Assembly (NCBI GenBank): GCA_024919035.1
Contig: CP103442.1
Coordinates: 1,116,001-1,180,000, forward strand
Source: Methylophilaceae bacterium LSUCC0401
GTDB taxonomy: Bacteria > Pseudomonadota > Gammaproteobacteria > Burkholderiales > Methylophilaceae
Direction: 5' to 3'
DNA: 64,000 bases
Shown here piece after piece: positions 39,890 through 50,129 of this stretch; within the stretch, counting starts at the first letter, position 1, and every line of letters starts with the position of its first letter. Below the pieces are notes generated by a model. That model saw only the letters and a list, made by a program, of their open reading frames with translations. It did no database searches and had not been told where the DNA came from. The position numbers and the translations under genes were made by a program.

Positions 39890-40549
39890 TATATCCCAAA
39901 CTTTATGTCCAAGTCGCATTCCTCGGCTTTCATATTTTGTTTCAGGTCTAAAGTTTGGTCTTTGATTAAAGTCATTATTTATAATTTCATAATCGCTATC
40001 TTGTCTAATTAAATCAATAATTTCTATTGCATATGGCTCCCAATCAGTAGCTATATGTAGCATTCCTCCAACCATGATTTTTTTTGAAAACAGCTCTAGT
40101 GAGTCCTTATTAATTAGTCTTCTTTTGTTATGCCTTTTTTTATGCCAAGGATCAGGGAAAAAAATATTGATGCCTAATAAACCGTAATCAGTAAACATCG
40201 TCCTCAACACTTCAAGCCCATCATGTTGAATAATTTTTATATTTTCAAGAGAATCTACCGCACATAATTTAATTAAATTTCCTATTCCAGGTTGATGGAC
40301 ATCAGTAACGATGAAGTTTTTTTCAGGATTGTCTTTGGTGATTTGAAACGTTGCTCCTCCCATTCCAAAACCAATTTCAAAAACAATGGGTAGATTCTTT
40401 TCAAATAAGTTATCAAAGCTAATCAGTTCATCTTGAAAATCAATTAAATAGTTTCTTCCATGTAACTCAATTGCATTTTTTTGAGCTTTTGTCAGCCGAC
40501 CTTGTCTCTTCACATAACTTCTTATAGGTCTATTGTTATTCATAATCAT
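39872..40549 (-). CDS. trmB: tRNA (guanine46-N7)-methyltransferase
   Basis: TrmB makes m7G46 in the variable loop of tRNAs. The 225 residues show the SAM-binding motif FEIGFGMGG (about 57-65) and the hallmark FFPDPWHKKRHNKRRL (about 131-146). The opening IRSYVKRQGRLTKAQ is typical of betaproteobacterial TrmB. The start at 40549 overlaps the upstream methyltransferase stop (ATGA); a second ATG two codons in is possible. Confidence 0.96.
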   Translation of the reverse strand: MIMNNNRPIRSYVKRQGRLTKAQKNAIELHGRNYLIDFQDELISFDNLFEKNLPIVFEIGFGMGGATFQITKDNPEKNFIVTDVHQPGIGNLIKLCAVDSLENIKIIQHDGLEVLRTMFTDYGLLGINIFFPDPWHKKRHNKRRLINKDSLELFSKKIMVGGMLHIATDWEPYAIEIIDLIRQDSDYEIINNDFNQRPNFRPETKYESRGMRLGHKVWDILAKRR

Positions 40550-41634
40550 AAAAGATGAGTTCTATCAAAATCACCAAATCCCTTCAATTCCATTTGATTG
40601 TTATTTGCTATAGCCATTACCTTTACCAACTCTCCCATTTCAGAAGGACTAGTCAATACATTGATTTCACTTAATTGTTGATAATGGTCTTGTGTTGATT
40701 GATGATCAATAAAATCAATGCCTAAATTATTAAAAAAATGAGATTGAGAGGTATAGCCCAAAATATTCATATCATATTGTTTTGATAAAAATGCCAGATG
40801 TGTAAAATTTACGTGATAGGTGATGTCTTGATTTCCTACATTTGCAAGAACATCTGATGTTAATCTGTTATTAACAAACCCTCTAAACGTTCCATTCAAT
40901 CGTTGCGGATGAAATAATTGGCGTTCCTCCATACCATAATCAATGATAAAGAAAATACTTTTTTGTGTTTTAGAAAAGCTCTCCATGAGCTCTTTATATA
41001 AATCGGAGTACTCAAATATTATATTTGTTGAGGGTAAAGTTAATTGATAATCAAATTTTGATACACAAGGCCTAGTTTGCCATAAAAATTTATTATCCTC
41101 AAAAGCCACACACCTTTCATAAATTTTATGGTTTGATGTTTCAAAGACATTAGTAGGAATTGCATCAAACAATTCATTGGCAATAATGACTCCATTATAG
41201 TTATCTGGAAAATCATTAATCCATTGCACTTTATCGAATTGATCTTTTGACAAATTATTTTTTAAGAATATTTGTTGTTGCTCTCTTAAGATTAAACTTT
41301 TTTCTTGGATATAGTAGTTTTTCAAATCTAGAGTTTGCTCAGTTAACTCAACAATTAAATCTTTTGCAAACTGCCCATTTCCAGCACCAATTTCGATAAT
41401 ATTTTTATCTAACTCTAAAAAACAATCTAGAATTTGTTTCGTTAGTGATCTACTAAAAATTTTTCCGAGCAAGGGTGCAGTAAAAAAATCACCTTGCGAG
41501 CCAAATTGATTTTTTTTAGAAGAATAATATCCATGGTCTAAATCATAAAGACACATATGCATAAACGCAGAAAAAGAAATTAACTTATCATTTGTTGCAG
41601 ATATTTTATTTTTTATTTTTTCTTGTAATAGCAT
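40546..41634 (-). CDS. MidA/NDUFAF7-family SAM-dependent methyltransferase
   Basis: This is a class I SAM-dependent methyltransferase of the MidA (COG1565) family. The mitochondrial homologue NDUFAF7 methylates an arginine of complex I; bacterial function is less certain. The 362 residues have GSQGDFFTAPLLGKIF near residue 45, the SAM loop IIEIGAGNGQFAKDL (about 80-94), and NELFDAIPTNVF in the middle. It is translationally coupled to trmB and diverges from the reductase gene at 41696 across 61 bases. Confidence 0.88.
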   Translation of the reverse strand: MLLQEKIKNKISATNDKLISFSAFMHMCLYDLDHGYYSSKKNQFGSQGDFFTAPLLGKIFSRSLTKQILDCFLELDKNIIEIGAGNGQFAKDLIVELTEQTLDLKNYYIQEKSLILREQQQIFLKNNLSKDQFDKVQWINDFPDNYNGVIIANELFDAIPTNVFETSNHKIYERCVAFEDNKFLWQTRPCVSKFDYQLTLPSTNIIFEYSDLYKELMESFSKTQKSIFFIIDYGMEERQLFHPQRLNGTFRGFVNNRLTSDVLANVGNQDITYHVNFTHLAFLSKQYDMNILGYTSQSHFFNNLGIDFIDHQSTQDHYQQLSEINVLTSPSEMGELVKVMAIANNNQMELKGFGDFDRTHLL

Positions 41635-41683
41635 TTTTGAAAATCTTTTTTAATAATAACAACTTTAGATTAATCGCTTGAAT

Positions 41684-41689
41684 TATAAT
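41684..41689 (+). promoter_or_regulatory. Putative -10 box for the reductase-ttcA unit
   Basis: A perfect TATAAT ends 6 bases before the ATG at 41696, placing the predicted transcript start on the start codon. The -35 region has no good match, so this is tentative. Confidence 0.35.
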
Positions 41690-41695
41690 GAAGGA

Positions 41696-42448
41696 ATGAC
41701 AAAGAATATCATAAAAAAAACTGCTCTTATTACAGGTGGGGCAAAAAGAATTGGTGCGCACATTACAGAGTTTCTGCACTCAAAAGGTATGAATGTTCTG
41801 ATCCATTATAGACACTCTGAAGCTGAAGCAAAAAAATTAAAACTCAAGCTCAATCGAAAAAGAAAAAATTCAGCAGAAATTTTCAAAGCTGATTTACTTG
41901 ATTCAAGCTCGTATGATGCTCTTATTCAAGACTGTATTAATAAATTTTCAAGACTAGATTGTTTAATTAATAATGCTTCCTCTTATTATCCAACCCCTCT
42001 ATCTAAGATCAACACGCGTGATTGGGATGATCTGTTAGGAAGTAATCTTAAGGCCCCACTTTTTTTATCAAAATATGCTGCTCCATATTTAAAAAAAACA
42101 TCTGGATCTATTGTAAATATTACTGATACGCATATTAAGAGCCCAAAAAAAAGTTATATTATTTATTCTATTGCTAAAGCTGGATTAGTTACCCTGACTC
42201 ATTCTCTTGCACAAGAACTGGCCCCTTTAGTTAGAGTAAATGCTGTTGCTCCAGGTCCGATCCTATGGCCTGAAGACAGCAAAGAATTCTCAAAAAAATA
42301 TCAAGATAAAGTTATAAAAGAAACCTTGCTTAAAAAAACAGGGGCTCCACAGGACATTTCAGAGGCTGTCTATTTTTTAATCTCGAGTGCAACATATACA
42401 ACCGGGCATGTGCTTGAGGTTGATGGTGGAAGATCTTTTTCATTATGA
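41696..42448 (+). CDS. Short-chain reductase, pteridine reductase/FolM-like
   Basis: This is an NAD(P)H-dependent short-chain dehydrogenase/reductase of 250 residues. It has the cofactor loop TGGAKRIG, with arginine and lysine nearby as expected for NADPH. NNAS precedes the active site. The SDR tyrosine and lysine are in YSIAKAGL, but the usual catalytic serine position reads ITDTH, with Asp-Thr instead, as in pteridine reductases of the FolM/PTR1 type. It is coupled to ttcA by ATGA. Substrate (dihydropteridine/dihydrofolate) is inferred. The start at 41696 is preferred over TTG 41678. Confidence 0.8.
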   Translation: MTKNIIKKTALITGGAKRIGAHITEFLHSKGMNVLIHYRHSEAEAKKLKLKLNRKRKNSAEIFKADLLDSSSYDALIQDCINKFSRLDCLINNASSYYPTPLSKINTRDWDDLLGSNLKAPLFLSKYAAPYLKKTSGSIVNITDTHIKSPKKSYIIYSIAKAGLVTLTHSLAQELAPLVRVNAVAPGPILWPEDSKEFSKKYQDKVIKETLLKKTGAPQDISEAVYFLISSATYTTGHVLEVDGGRSFSL

Positions 42449-43278
42449 GCCAAGATCCATTCTTACCTCTCAATGTGAGTCGAAATTTCGTCAAACTTCG
42501 AAATAAATTAATATCTGCGACGGGTAAAGCCATATCAGATTTTAATATGATTGAGGATGGGGATATTGTCATGGTCTGTCTGAGTGGAGGGAAAGATTCC
42601 TATACTTTACTTTCGTTACTTTCCGCACTTAAAAAAAGAGCTCCCATACATTTTGATCTCATTGCCATGAATCTTGACCAAAAACAGCCTGGTTTTCCCG
42701 AAGAAGTTTTGCCTCATTATTTAGAACAACATCATATAAACTATCGCATCATCACCGAAGACACCTATTCTATTGTTAAGGAAAAGATTCCAGATGGTCA
42801 AACCACTTGCTCTTTATGTTCTAGATTAAGAAGAGGAATTATTTATCGAGTTGCCCGTGAAATTGGAGCCAATAAAATAGCGCTTGGTCATCATAAAAAT
42901 GATATTGTTGAAACCTTACTCATGAATATGTTTTTTGGATCTAAACTAAAAGCTATGCCGCCTAAACTTTTATCTGACGATCAAACCAATATCGTTATTC
43001 GGCCATTATCCTATATCGAGGAGAAAGATATTACCTCATATTCAAAAGTGATGAATTTTCCAATTATTCCTTGTAATTTATGCGGTTCACAAGAAAATCT
43101 TCAAAGAAAAAAAATGAAAGCCATGATCCTTGAATGGGAAAAAGAACAACCTGGAAGATTAAATAATGTCTTTAATGCTCTGATGAATATAGAGCTCTCA
43201 CACTTAGCAGACACAAAACTCTTTGATTTCAAAAATTTAAAAAAATTACGAAAAGTTTTCGATATTCGACAATCATAA
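42445..43278 (+). CDS. ttcA: tRNA 2-thiocytidine32 synthase TtcA
   Basis: TtcA uses ATP and an Fe-S cluster to thiolate C32 of certain tRNAs. The 277 residues show the PP-loop [11 protein letters not shown] (about 48-58) and two cysteine pairs, CSLC (about 119-122) and CNLC (about 212-215), that hold the cluster. It overlaps the upstream reductase by four bases (ATGA), so it shares that promoter. Confidence 0.95.
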   Translation: MSQDPFLPLNVSRNFVKLRNKLISATGKAISDFNMIEDGDIVMVCLSGGKDSYTLLSLLSALKKRAPIHFDLIAMNLDQKQPGFPEEVLPHYLEQHHINYRIITEDTYSIVKEKIPDGQTTCSLCSRLRRGIIYRVAREIGANKIALGHHKNDIVETLLMNMFFGSKLKAMPPKLLSDDQTNIVIRPLSYIEEKDITSYSKVMNFPIIPCNLCGSQENLQRKKMKAMILEWEKEQPGRLNNVFNALMNIELSHLADTKLFDFKNLKKLRKVFDIRQS

Positions 43279-43291
43279 TTTTTGAATGAAC

Positions 43292-43320
43292 TTGTCATTT
43301 TAATTAATTCTATTTATGAT
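43292..43320 (+). promoter_or_regulatory. topA promoter
   Basis: TTGTCA (43292-43297), 17 bases, then TATGAT (43315-43320): both boxes match 5 of 6 at ideal spacing. The predicted start is near 43327, leaving a leader of about 19 bases with a weak GAAAGAAG ribosome binding site. Confidence 0.65.
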
Positions 43321-43345
43321 GCACTTTCATTTTTGAAAGAAGCGT

Positions 43346-45820
43346 ATGAGTAAACTATTAATTGTCGAATCCCCATCAAAAGCAAAAACCATTAATAAAT
43401 ACCTTGGAAGCGACTTCAATGTTCTTGCCTCATATGGGCATGTTAGAGACCTATTACCTAAGTCAGGTGCAATTGATACAGATTCTTTCAAAATGGAATA
43501 TGCACTAATTGATCGAAACAAAAAATATTTAGATGCAATCATTAGTGCAGCCAGAAAAGCAGATGAGATATATTTAGCTACAGATCCTGATCGAGAGGGT
43601 GAGGCGATCTCATGGCATATTGTTGAAATTTTAAAATCAAAAAAAATAACTGCAGATCAGAAATTAATTAAAAGAGTCGTTTTTGAGGAAATTACAAAAG
43701 AAGCAATTCAAGAGTCCATTACTAAGCCAAGAGATGTTTCCATGGCTTTAGTCAATGCTCAACAAGCAAGAAGAGCCCTCGATTACTTAGTAGGATTTAA
43801 CTTATCTCCTCTTCTATGGAAAAAAATACGAAGAGGTTTGTCTGCTGGGAGAGTTCAAAGCCCAGCTTTAAGATTAATATGTGAGCGTGAAGCAGAAATT
43901 CAGAAGTTTAAACAACAAGAATATTGGAGTATTCATCTTGAAGCGCTCAAAAAAAATATTCTTTTTGCCTCAAAATTAATTCAACTTAATGATAAAAAGG
44001 TTGAGCAATTCACCATTGTTTCAGAAAATGATCAAGAAAAAATTGTTGGTGATCTTCTCTTAAAATCCTCTGGTAAATGTAAAGTTGCCCGAGTTGATAA
44101 GAAAAAAAGAGTAAGAAATCCTGCTCCCCCTTTTACAACATCAACACTTCAACAGGAGGCTGTGAGAAAGCTTGGGTTTACAACAAGCCGTACCATGCGC
44201 ATTGCTCAACAATTATATGAGGGAATTGCATTGGGTGATGGAACTGCCGGTTTAATTACTTATATGAGAACTGACTCATTTAGCCTCTCCAATGAAGCAT
44301 TAAATCAAATTAGAAATTATATAAAATCTAATTATGATCCAGACTATTTACCCTCAAATTCAATTGGATACCGAACAAAGTCAAAAAATGCGCAAGAGGC
44401 TCATGAAGCAATTCGACCCACGGATATTAAAAAAACCCCTGAAAAAGTTAAAGCTTATTTATCTCCCGAGCAATTTAAACTGTATGAAATTATTTGGAAG
44501 AGAAGTATCGCCTGTCAAATGACACCTGCACAATTTGATGCAGTCAGTGTTGATTTGGAAATCGGTCAAGGGGAATCTATTTTTAGAGCGAACGGGCAAA
44601 CCTTAAGATTTCCAGGATTTATGGCCCTTTACATTGAGGGAAATGATGATGCACCGAATGATATAGACTCTGATGATAAAAAAATACCCGAACTTGAGGT
44701 AGGTGAGGAATTAGCCATAAAGAAGATTTATGGAGCACAGCATTTTACTGAGCCTCCGCCAAGATATAGTGAGGCCAGCCTTGTAAAAACTTTAGAAGAG
44801 TATGGTATTGGAAGACCATCAACATACGCGTCAATTATTTCAACGCTACAAGACAGAGAATATGTAATTCTTGATAAAAAAAGATTTACGCCAACAGATG
44901 TTGGATTGGTTGTAAATAAATTCCTGACTGAACATTTTTTTAAATATGTTGATTATGAATTTACCGCAAATTTAGAATCTGACTTGGATGATATTGCTGC
45001 CGACTCAAAAGAATGGATCCCCATTCTAAAATCTTTTTGGAGTGACTTTAACACACAGATTAATGATAAAGAAAATATTGATCGTGCATCTATCACTCAA
45101 GAGGACATCAATGAATCATGTCCCAAATGCAGTCAGCCATTATTCTCTAGATTAGGTAAAAGAGGAAAGTTTATTGGATGCAGTGGTTATCCGGAATGTG
45201 ATTACACTCGAAATGTCAACGAAGAAAATGCATCGAATGAACCTCAAATTATTTATCATGATAGCACTCTGAACGAAGACATTCTCCTTCTAAGAGGCCC
45301 TTATGGACCTTACTTACAAGTTGGTTTGCAAAAAGATGATGAAAAAATAAAACCAAAAAGAATTAGTATCCCAACAAATATACCGATCCATTCAGTTAAC
45401 GAAGATATTGCAAAAAAATTATTAAGCCTCCCAATTGACTTAGGTGTGTACCCTGAAACGGGCAAAGAAATGCTGGCAAATATTGGTCGATTCGGTCCCT
45501 ACATTAGTCACGATGGGAAATTTAAATCTATTCCAAAGGCGGATGATATATTTGATATTACCCATGAGCGAGCTGTTGAATTAGTTGCCGAATTAATTGA
45601 GAAAAATAAACCCTTGAGGGTTATTGGTGAGGATCTAACAACCAAAGAAAATATTGAAGTATTAAAAGGTCGCTGGGGTCCATATTTACAAAGAGGCAAA
45701 ATTAAAGCCCCTTTAAGTCATAAATATGATTTTGAAACTATTTCTCTTGAAGAGGCCGCTGCAATAGTTAATACAAAAGTTGAAAGAGATAAGGGCTCAA
45801 AGAAAAAAAAGAAAAAATGA
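43346..45820 (+). CDS. topA: DNA topoisomerase I
   Basis: TopA relaxes negative supercoils through a tyrosine-DNA intermediate. The 824 residues include the TOPRIM acidic motif ATDPDREGEAISWH (about 78-91), the catalytic Tyr near 306 in GLITYMRTDS, and a C4 zinc finger beginning CPKC near 591. Several carboxy-terminal GRFGPYISH/GRWGPYLQR-type repeats follow, and the protein ends in a lysine run. The C-terminus is of the repeat-rich type common outside Enterobacteria. It ends one base before a convergent gene. Confidence 0.97.
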   Translation: MSKLLIVESPSKAKTINKYLGSDFNVLASYGHVRDLLPKSGAIDTDSFKMEYALIDRNKKYLDAIISAARKADEIYLATDPDREGEAISWHIVEILKSKKITADQKLIKRVVFEEITKEAIQESITKPRDVSMALVNAQQARRALDYLVGFNLSPLLWKKIRRGLSAGRVQSPALRLICEREAEIQKFKQQEYWSIHLEALKKNILFASKLIQLNDKKVEQFTIVSENDQEKIVGDLLLKSSGKCKVARVDKKKRVRNPAPPFTTSTLQQEAVRKLGFTTSRTMRIAQQLYEGIALGDGTAGLITYMRTDSFSLSNEALNQIRNYIKSNYDPDYLPSNSIGYRTKSKNAQEAHEAIRPTDIKKTPEKVKAYLSPEQFKLYEIIWKRSIACQMTPAQFDAVSVDLEIGQGESIFRANGQTLRFPGFMALYIEGNDDAPNDIDSDDKKIPELEVGEELAIKKIYGAQHFTEPPPRYSEASLVKTLEEYGIGRPSTYASIISTLQDREYVILDKKRFTPTDVGLVVNKFLTEHFFKYVDYEFTANLESDLDDIAADSKEWIPILKSFWSDFNTQINDKENIDRASITQEDINESCPKCSQPLFSRLGKRGKFIGCSGYPECDYTRNVNEENASNEPQIIYHDSTLNEDILLLRGPYGPYLQVGLQKDDEKIKPKRISIPTNIPIHSVNEDIAKKLLSLPIDLGVYPETGKEMLANIGRFGPYISHDGKFKSIPKADDIFDITHERAVELVAELIEKNKPLRVIGEDLTTKENIEVLKGRWGPYLQRGKIKAPLSHKYDFETISLEEAAAIVNTKVERDKGSKKKKKK

Positions 45821-45821
45821 T

Positions 45822-46682
45822 TTAATGCATAGCTAAGTTAGCTTGAATATGAATATTTTCAAGCCACTGTTTTGCTCTTTTTGCATCTGCAGTTCGGGTA
45901 TATTTGCCGTAAGACTTTAAAAAAACCATGATAATTGGTCTGTCTAAGACTTTCGTTTGCATCAGTAAACACTTGCCCGCTTCTTGAATATACCCAGTTT
46001 TAGAGACATCTATATCCCACAAGCCCTGTCTGACCAATAAATTGGTATTGTTATAATTTAATGTTTTATTTTTATTTTTTATAAAAGCTTCATAATAGGA
46101 CGAGGTGGTCAGCTCTCTAATCAAAGGATATTGATTCGATGCTTGAGCCATCTTTACTAAATCAAAAGCGGTCGATATATTATTTTTATCAAGACCCGTT
46201 GGATCAGTAAATACCGTATCAAACATATCTAATTGTTTTGCTTTTACATTCATTGCTTTCACAAAAGCTAATTTTCCACCGGGGTAAGAGTTTGCAATCG
46301 CAGAGGCGGCACGATTGTCAGAAGCAATTAACGCAATGGTTAACAATTGTTTACGTGTGAGCTCAGAACCCAACCATAGGCGTGATGTAGTTCCTTTAAT
46401 TCGATCAAAATCATCTTTTGTTATGGTAACAGTTTCATTAAGATCCAAATTAGAATCAATGATTACCATCGCTGTCATGAGTTTTGTTAATGAGGCTATT
46501 GAGCTTTTCTCATTCGCCTTTTTTTCATAAATTACATCACCTGTCTCAGCATCATATATGATAGCCTTTGGAGATTTAATAGTCAGTTGTTTATAGTATT
46601 TTGAGTAGTCTAGAGATTCTTGAGCGTTGAGACTCAATACTGATATTAGAAGAGAAATTAAAACTAAAAATCTTTTGTACAT
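45822..46682 (-). CDS. D-alanyl-D-alanine endopeptidase (PBP7 type)
   Basis: A low-molecular-mass penicillin-binding protein of the S11 family, predicted to cut peptidoglycan cross-links in the periplasm. The 286 residues have a signal peptide (about 1-20), SLTK (Ser 64-Lys 67), SDN (121-123) and KTG (227-229). It lacks the large carboxy-terminal domain of PBP5-type carboxypeptidases, which favours a PBP7/PbpG endopeptidase. The region upstream (GTGACA, 15 bases, TATATC) is a possible weak promoter. Confidence 0.88.
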   Translation of the reverse strand: MYKRFLVLISLLISVLSLNAQESLDYSKYYKQLTIKSPKAIIYDAETGDVIYEKKANEKSSIASLTKLMTAMVIIDSNLDLNETVTITKDDFDRIKGTTSRLWLGSELTRKQLLTIALIASDNRAASAIANSYPGGKLAFVKAMNVKAKQLDMFDTVFTDPTGLDKNNISTAFDLVKMAQASNQYPLIRELTTSSYYEAFIKNKNKTLNYNNTNLLVRQGLWDIDVSKTGYIQEAGKCLLMQTKVLDRPIIMVFLKSYGKYTRTADAKRAKQWLENIHIQANLAMH

Positions 46683-46758
46683 TTATTTCTCGCAGTTTAT
46701 TTATTCTGCTAATGATATACAATAAATTTTTTTTTGTCACACTTATACAGAAATTATT

Positions 46759-47121
46759 ATGAATTCAGCGGAATTAAAGTTTACGAAAGATCATATATGG
46801 ATCAAATCAATCAGTGAAGACTTATATCAGGTTGGGATTACCGATTATGCACAAGACCTTTTAGGTGATATTGTTTTTATTGAATTAAAAGAAAATGAAA
46901 CCGTTAATTTTGCGGATGCATTTGGTGTGATTGAATCTGTAAAAACGGCATCTGATTTAATAAGCCCCTGCGATTTAAAAATTACTAAAATAAATCATGA
47001 ACTTATGGACAACCTAACCAACGTGAATGATTCACCTTATGAGTCATGGATATGTGAGATAAAATCTTTAAGTGAGTTTGAAACTATCTCAAAAGCAGAG
47101 TACGAGAAATTAGTTGGTTAA
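46759..47121 (+). CDS. gcvH: Glycine cleavage H-like lipoyl protein
   Basis: GcvH carries the lipoyl arm that shuttles the aminomethyl group in glycine cleavage. The 120 residues show LKFTKDHIWIK, GITDYAQDLLGDIVFIELKE and the lipoylation site IESVKTASD (Lys 62). No gcvT or gcvP is adjacent, so the rest of the system must be elsewhere or the protein has another lipoyl-carrier role. The last 12 bases overlap convergent holC. Confidence 0.88.
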   Translation: MNSAELKFTKDHIWIKSISEDLYQVGITDYAQDLLGDIVFIELKENETVNFADAFGVIESVKTASDLISPCDLKITKINHELMDNLTNVNDSPYESWICEIKSLSEFETISKAEYEKLVG

Positions 47122-47526
47122 TTCCTGATAATTAATTAAATTTACATTGAATCCATAATCACGGTATTTTTTTAATCTGTTTCGAGCACTATCTTTGATT
47201 AATTGATCCTGGGTAACAACTTCAATTAAATTTGCAAAACGACTAAAAAACAAACAATCCTTAGCAGATACATTAATTAACAGCTCATCAAAAAAATAGT
47301 TGAACTGATTACCTATTAAAAAGTTTGCATCTGAGTTTTCCTCATCAACATACTTTCCAACATGATGAGGGTAAAAGCCCTCAAATTGCCATAACGAATC
47401 AGAGATATTTTTGTGGCCATCATGAGCATAAATCAATGTTTTTTGATTGTCATAAAAATTACTTAAAATCAGCCTTAATCCATTGGTGAAGTGATCAACA
47501 TTGTATAAAAAATCTATCTTAGTCAT
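47110..47526 (-). CDS. holC: DNA polymerase III chi subunit
   Basis: HolC (chi) links the clamp loader to SSB during replication. The 138 residues fit the family in length and in motifs such as [18 protein letters not shown] and [17 protein letters not shown]. It follows pepA with an ATGA overlap, the conserved pepA-holC arrangement, which supports an otherwise divergent sequence. Confidence 0.9.
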   Translation of the reverse strand: MTKIDFLYNVDHFTNGLRLILSNFYDNQKTLIYAHDGHKNISDSLWQFEGFYPHHVGKYVDEENSDANFLIGNQFNYFFDELLINVSAKDCLFFSRFANLIEVVTQDQLIKDSARNRLKKYRDYGFNVNLINYQELTN

Positions 47527-49004
47527 TTACCTTTGGTACGGTTTAATAAAAATTCAGCCAGTAAGTTTACAGGCCTACCCGTGCTTCCTTTGGCTTTTCC
47601 TCCTGAAATCCATGCTGTTCCAGCAATATCCAAATGTGCCCAATTATATTTTTTTGCAAACCTAGATAAAAAACATGCCGCTGTAATTGAACCAGCAGCT
47701 CTACCCCCAATATTAGCCATATCAGCAAAATTACTCTCTAACAGCGGCTGGTATTCATCCCACAGAGGCATATGCCATGCTCGATCATTAGCAACTTCAC
47801 CTGCTAAAATCAATTCTTTAGCCAAATCATCGGTATTTGAGAAAACTGCACTGGCCTCATGACCAAGAGCGATTACACAGGCTCCTGTTAGCGTTGCAAC
47901 ATCAATCACAGAGTCTGGAGAATACCTCTCTGCATAAGTTAGTGCGTCGCATAAAATCAAACGGCCCTCTGCGTCTGTGTTGAGTATCTCAATTGTTTGC
48001 CCTGACATACTTGTCACCACATCACCAGGCTTAACAGCCATACCATCCGGTAAATTTTCACAACTAGGAATTAGAGCAATGACGTTTAATGGCAACTTTA
48101 ATTGGCCTATTGTTTTCATTACGCCAAGAACAGTTGCAGCTCCACCCATATCCCACTTCATTTCATCCATGTTTAAACCTGGTTTTAAAGAAATACCCCC
48201 TGCATCAAATGTGATCCCTTTGCCAACGAGGACTAGTGGCTTTTGTGTTTTTTTTCCTTTCAAATGCTCAAGGACAATAAACTTTGGCTCTTCCCGACTT
48301 CCTTTGGCAACTGACAAAAATGATCCCATTTTTAATTTCTCTATTTCTGCTTTACCCAGTACTTTGACTTTCATTGCATTATCTTTTGCAAGTTTTTTTG
48401 CAACAGTACCTAAATAGGTTGGCGTACAATAATTCGGAGGTAAATTACCAAGGTCTTTGGTTAAATTAGCACCCTCTGCGATAGCCTGCCCAATGACAAG
48501 TCCTGACTTTGCTTGAGGTAAATATTTTTTGTTTAAATGCATAATTAATTTGACACTAGATTGGGAAGATTTACTGCTTTTCACTGAATTAATTTTATAA
48601 AAATTATGCAGTGCAGAACGTGCATAAAACTTAACAACCGTTTCTGCTCCAAGCTCATTCAAGCTTGCAAATTTACATAAACAAATCTGAGCGCTCTTAA
48701 AGTTTAATGTTGAGAGATGTTGAAAGATATTATTAAAAAATTTATTTAAACCTTTCACATCGAGCTGTTCAGGCTTGTTAATTCGAGCTAAAAGAAATTG
48801 TTTGTCACCAGATGTATCATTCGCAACTGCCGTACTAAAATCTTTTTTCCCAAGATGACTTTTTTTGATTAGATTTTTAATGATTACTTCATCAGGCTGT
48901 GCCAATCCAACTGCATTCATAAGGTTATTTTTATTATCAATTGCTATTATGATAATATCCGAGGAATAACTAATCTTTTCTGTTGAGGCGATTTCAAATT
49001 TCAT
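47523..49004 (-). CDS. pepA: Leucyl aminopeptidase PepA
   Basis: PepA is a two-metal M17 aminopeptidase that removes amino-terminal residues in the cytoplasm; in some bacteria it also binds DNA. The 493 residues contain the metal/catalytic motifs [26 protein letters not shown] and the family signature [14 protein letters not shown] (about 345-358). The start ATG 49004 has AAGGA spaced 7 bases. It is divergent from lptF with only 15 bases between start codons. Confidence 0.96.
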   Translation of the reverse strand: MKFEIASTEKISYSSDIIIIAIDNKNNLMNAVGLAQPDEVIIKNLIKKSHLGKKDFSTAVANDTSGDKQFLLARINKPEQLDVKGLNKFFNNIFQHLSTLNFKSAQICLCKFASLNELGAETVVKFYARSALHNFYKINSVKSSKSSQSSVKLIMHLNKKYLPQAKSGLVIGQAIAEGANLTKDLGNLPPNYCTPTYLGTVAKKLAKDNAMKVKVLGKAEIEKLKMGSFLSVAKGSREEPKFIVLEHLKGKKTQKPLVLVGKGITFDAGGISLKPGLNMDEMKWDMGGAATVLGVMKTIGQLKLPLNVIALIPSCENLPDGMAVKPGDVVTSMSGQTIEILNTDAEGRLILCDALTYAERYSPDSVIDVATLTGACVIALGHEASAVFSNTDDLAKELILAGEVANDRAWHMPLWDEYQPLLESNFADMANIGGRAAGSITAACFLSRFAKKYNWAHLDIAGTAWISGGKAKGSTGRPVNLLAEFLLNRTKGK

Positions 49005-49019
49005 ACGTAATCCTTAAAA

Positions 49020-50129
49020 ATGTTATATCAAAACAAACTAAAAAATGAATTGTTTTATAATTCTTTGTCAACGATATTAATTTTATCTGGCATCGTAATT
49101 GCACAAAGAGGTGTAGTTGTTTTTCGATTGGCTTCTAAAGGTATTATACCTAACGATTCGGTTGTCACCATCCTGATTTTTAGTTTACTTAAATATTTAC
49201 CAATTCTGCTAACTTTGACTCTTTTTCTAACAATTTTACTTACTCTGAGTCGTTGGTTTAGAGACAGTGAAATGATGATCTGGTTCAGTTCTGGATTAGG
49301 GCTGACTAGCTTTATAAGGCCCATAATATTTTTCTCATTGCCTATCATTATTATTATTGGTTTTTTGAGTCTCTACTTAAGTCCGTGGGCGACACAAAAA
49401 TCTGAGGAGTATAAAGCGGGATTAAAAAATCGTGACGAGTTAGCAACTATTTCCCCTGGTTCTTTTAAGGAATCTAAGAGCAGAGAAAGAGTATTTTATG
49501 TTGAAGGGTTTGGTGATTTAGGGAGCAAAGTCAAAAATGTTTTTGTTCAGTCTGTTCAAAATGGAAAGTTGGGGATCATTGTTTCAAATGAAGGTAGTCG
49601 AGTGACAACGAATAATGATAATGAGTATGTTGTTTTAAAAAATGGTAAACGATATGAAGTAAATCATGAAACAAATGAATTTACTGAAATACAATTTAAA
49701 GACTATGGTTTTTTAATTGAAAAAAAATTACCACCGATCATCAATGTTAATCAGGTTGAGGCTATTCCAACACTGATCTTATTAGCCTCAAGGACAAATC
49801 GTGACTGGGCAGAGCTGGCCTGGAGAGTATCTTTACCGATCTCGGGATTAGTGTTAATTTTTTTAGCTATCCCTTTAAGTTTTATTAATCCAAGGACTGG
49901 CCGATCCACAAATATAATTATAGCCATTATGGTTTTTGCCATTTATAACAATCTAATGGGTGTTTCTCAAAGTTATATTCATCTGGGTAAGATCAATCCC
50001 TACTTAGGTGCCTCCTTAGTTCATATATTAATTATTTTTATTGCAAGCTATTTGCTCTTTAGACGAAACTTGAATCTACCTTTGGTTCCATCAAGAGTTC
50101 GAAATTTCAGAAGTAAATTAAAATCATGA
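49020..50129 (+). CDS. lptF: LPS export ABC transporter permease LptF
   Basis: LptF, with LptG and LptB, extracts lipopolysaccharide from the inner membrane. The 369 residues show membrane segments at about 15-35, 55-80 and 100-120, a periplasmic beta-jellyroll domain (about 125-260), and a final set of helices after about 275 (LAWRVSLPISGLVLIFLAIP). The position opposite pepA and before lptG is canonical. No Shine-Dalgarno sequence is evident, and any promoter lies inside the pepA 5' end. Confidence 0.95.
   Translation: MLYQNKLKNELFYNSLSTILILSGIVIAQRGVVVFRLASKGIIPNDSVVTILIFSLLKYLPILLTLTLFLTILLTLSRWFRDSEMMIWFSSGLGLTSFIRPIIFFSLPIIIIIGFLSLYLSPWATQKSEEYKAGLKNRDELATISPGSFKESKSRERVFYVEGFGDLGSKVKNVFVQSVQNGKLGIIVSNEGSRVTTNNDNEYVVLKNGKRYEVNHETNEFTEIQFKDYGFLIEKKLPPIINVNQVEAIPTLILLASRTNRDWAELAWRVSLPISGLVLIFLAIPLSFINPRTGRSTNIIIAIMVFAIYNNLMGVSQSYIHLGKINPYLGASLVHILIIFIASYLLFRRNLNLPLVPSRVRNFRSKLKS

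Noticed and set aside
45790-45819. Lysine run at the topA 3' end as a frameshift artefact
   Set aside because: The frame closes normally after the run, and a lysine-rich tail is common in TopA of this type.
46714-46740. Promoter GTGACA-15-TATATC for the PBP7-type gene
   Set aside because: Spacing is short and the -10 weak; mentioned with the gene but not called.
47977-48417. 146-codon plus-strand frame opposite pepA
   Set aside because: A shadow of a highly conserved coding region; composition follows the pepA codons.
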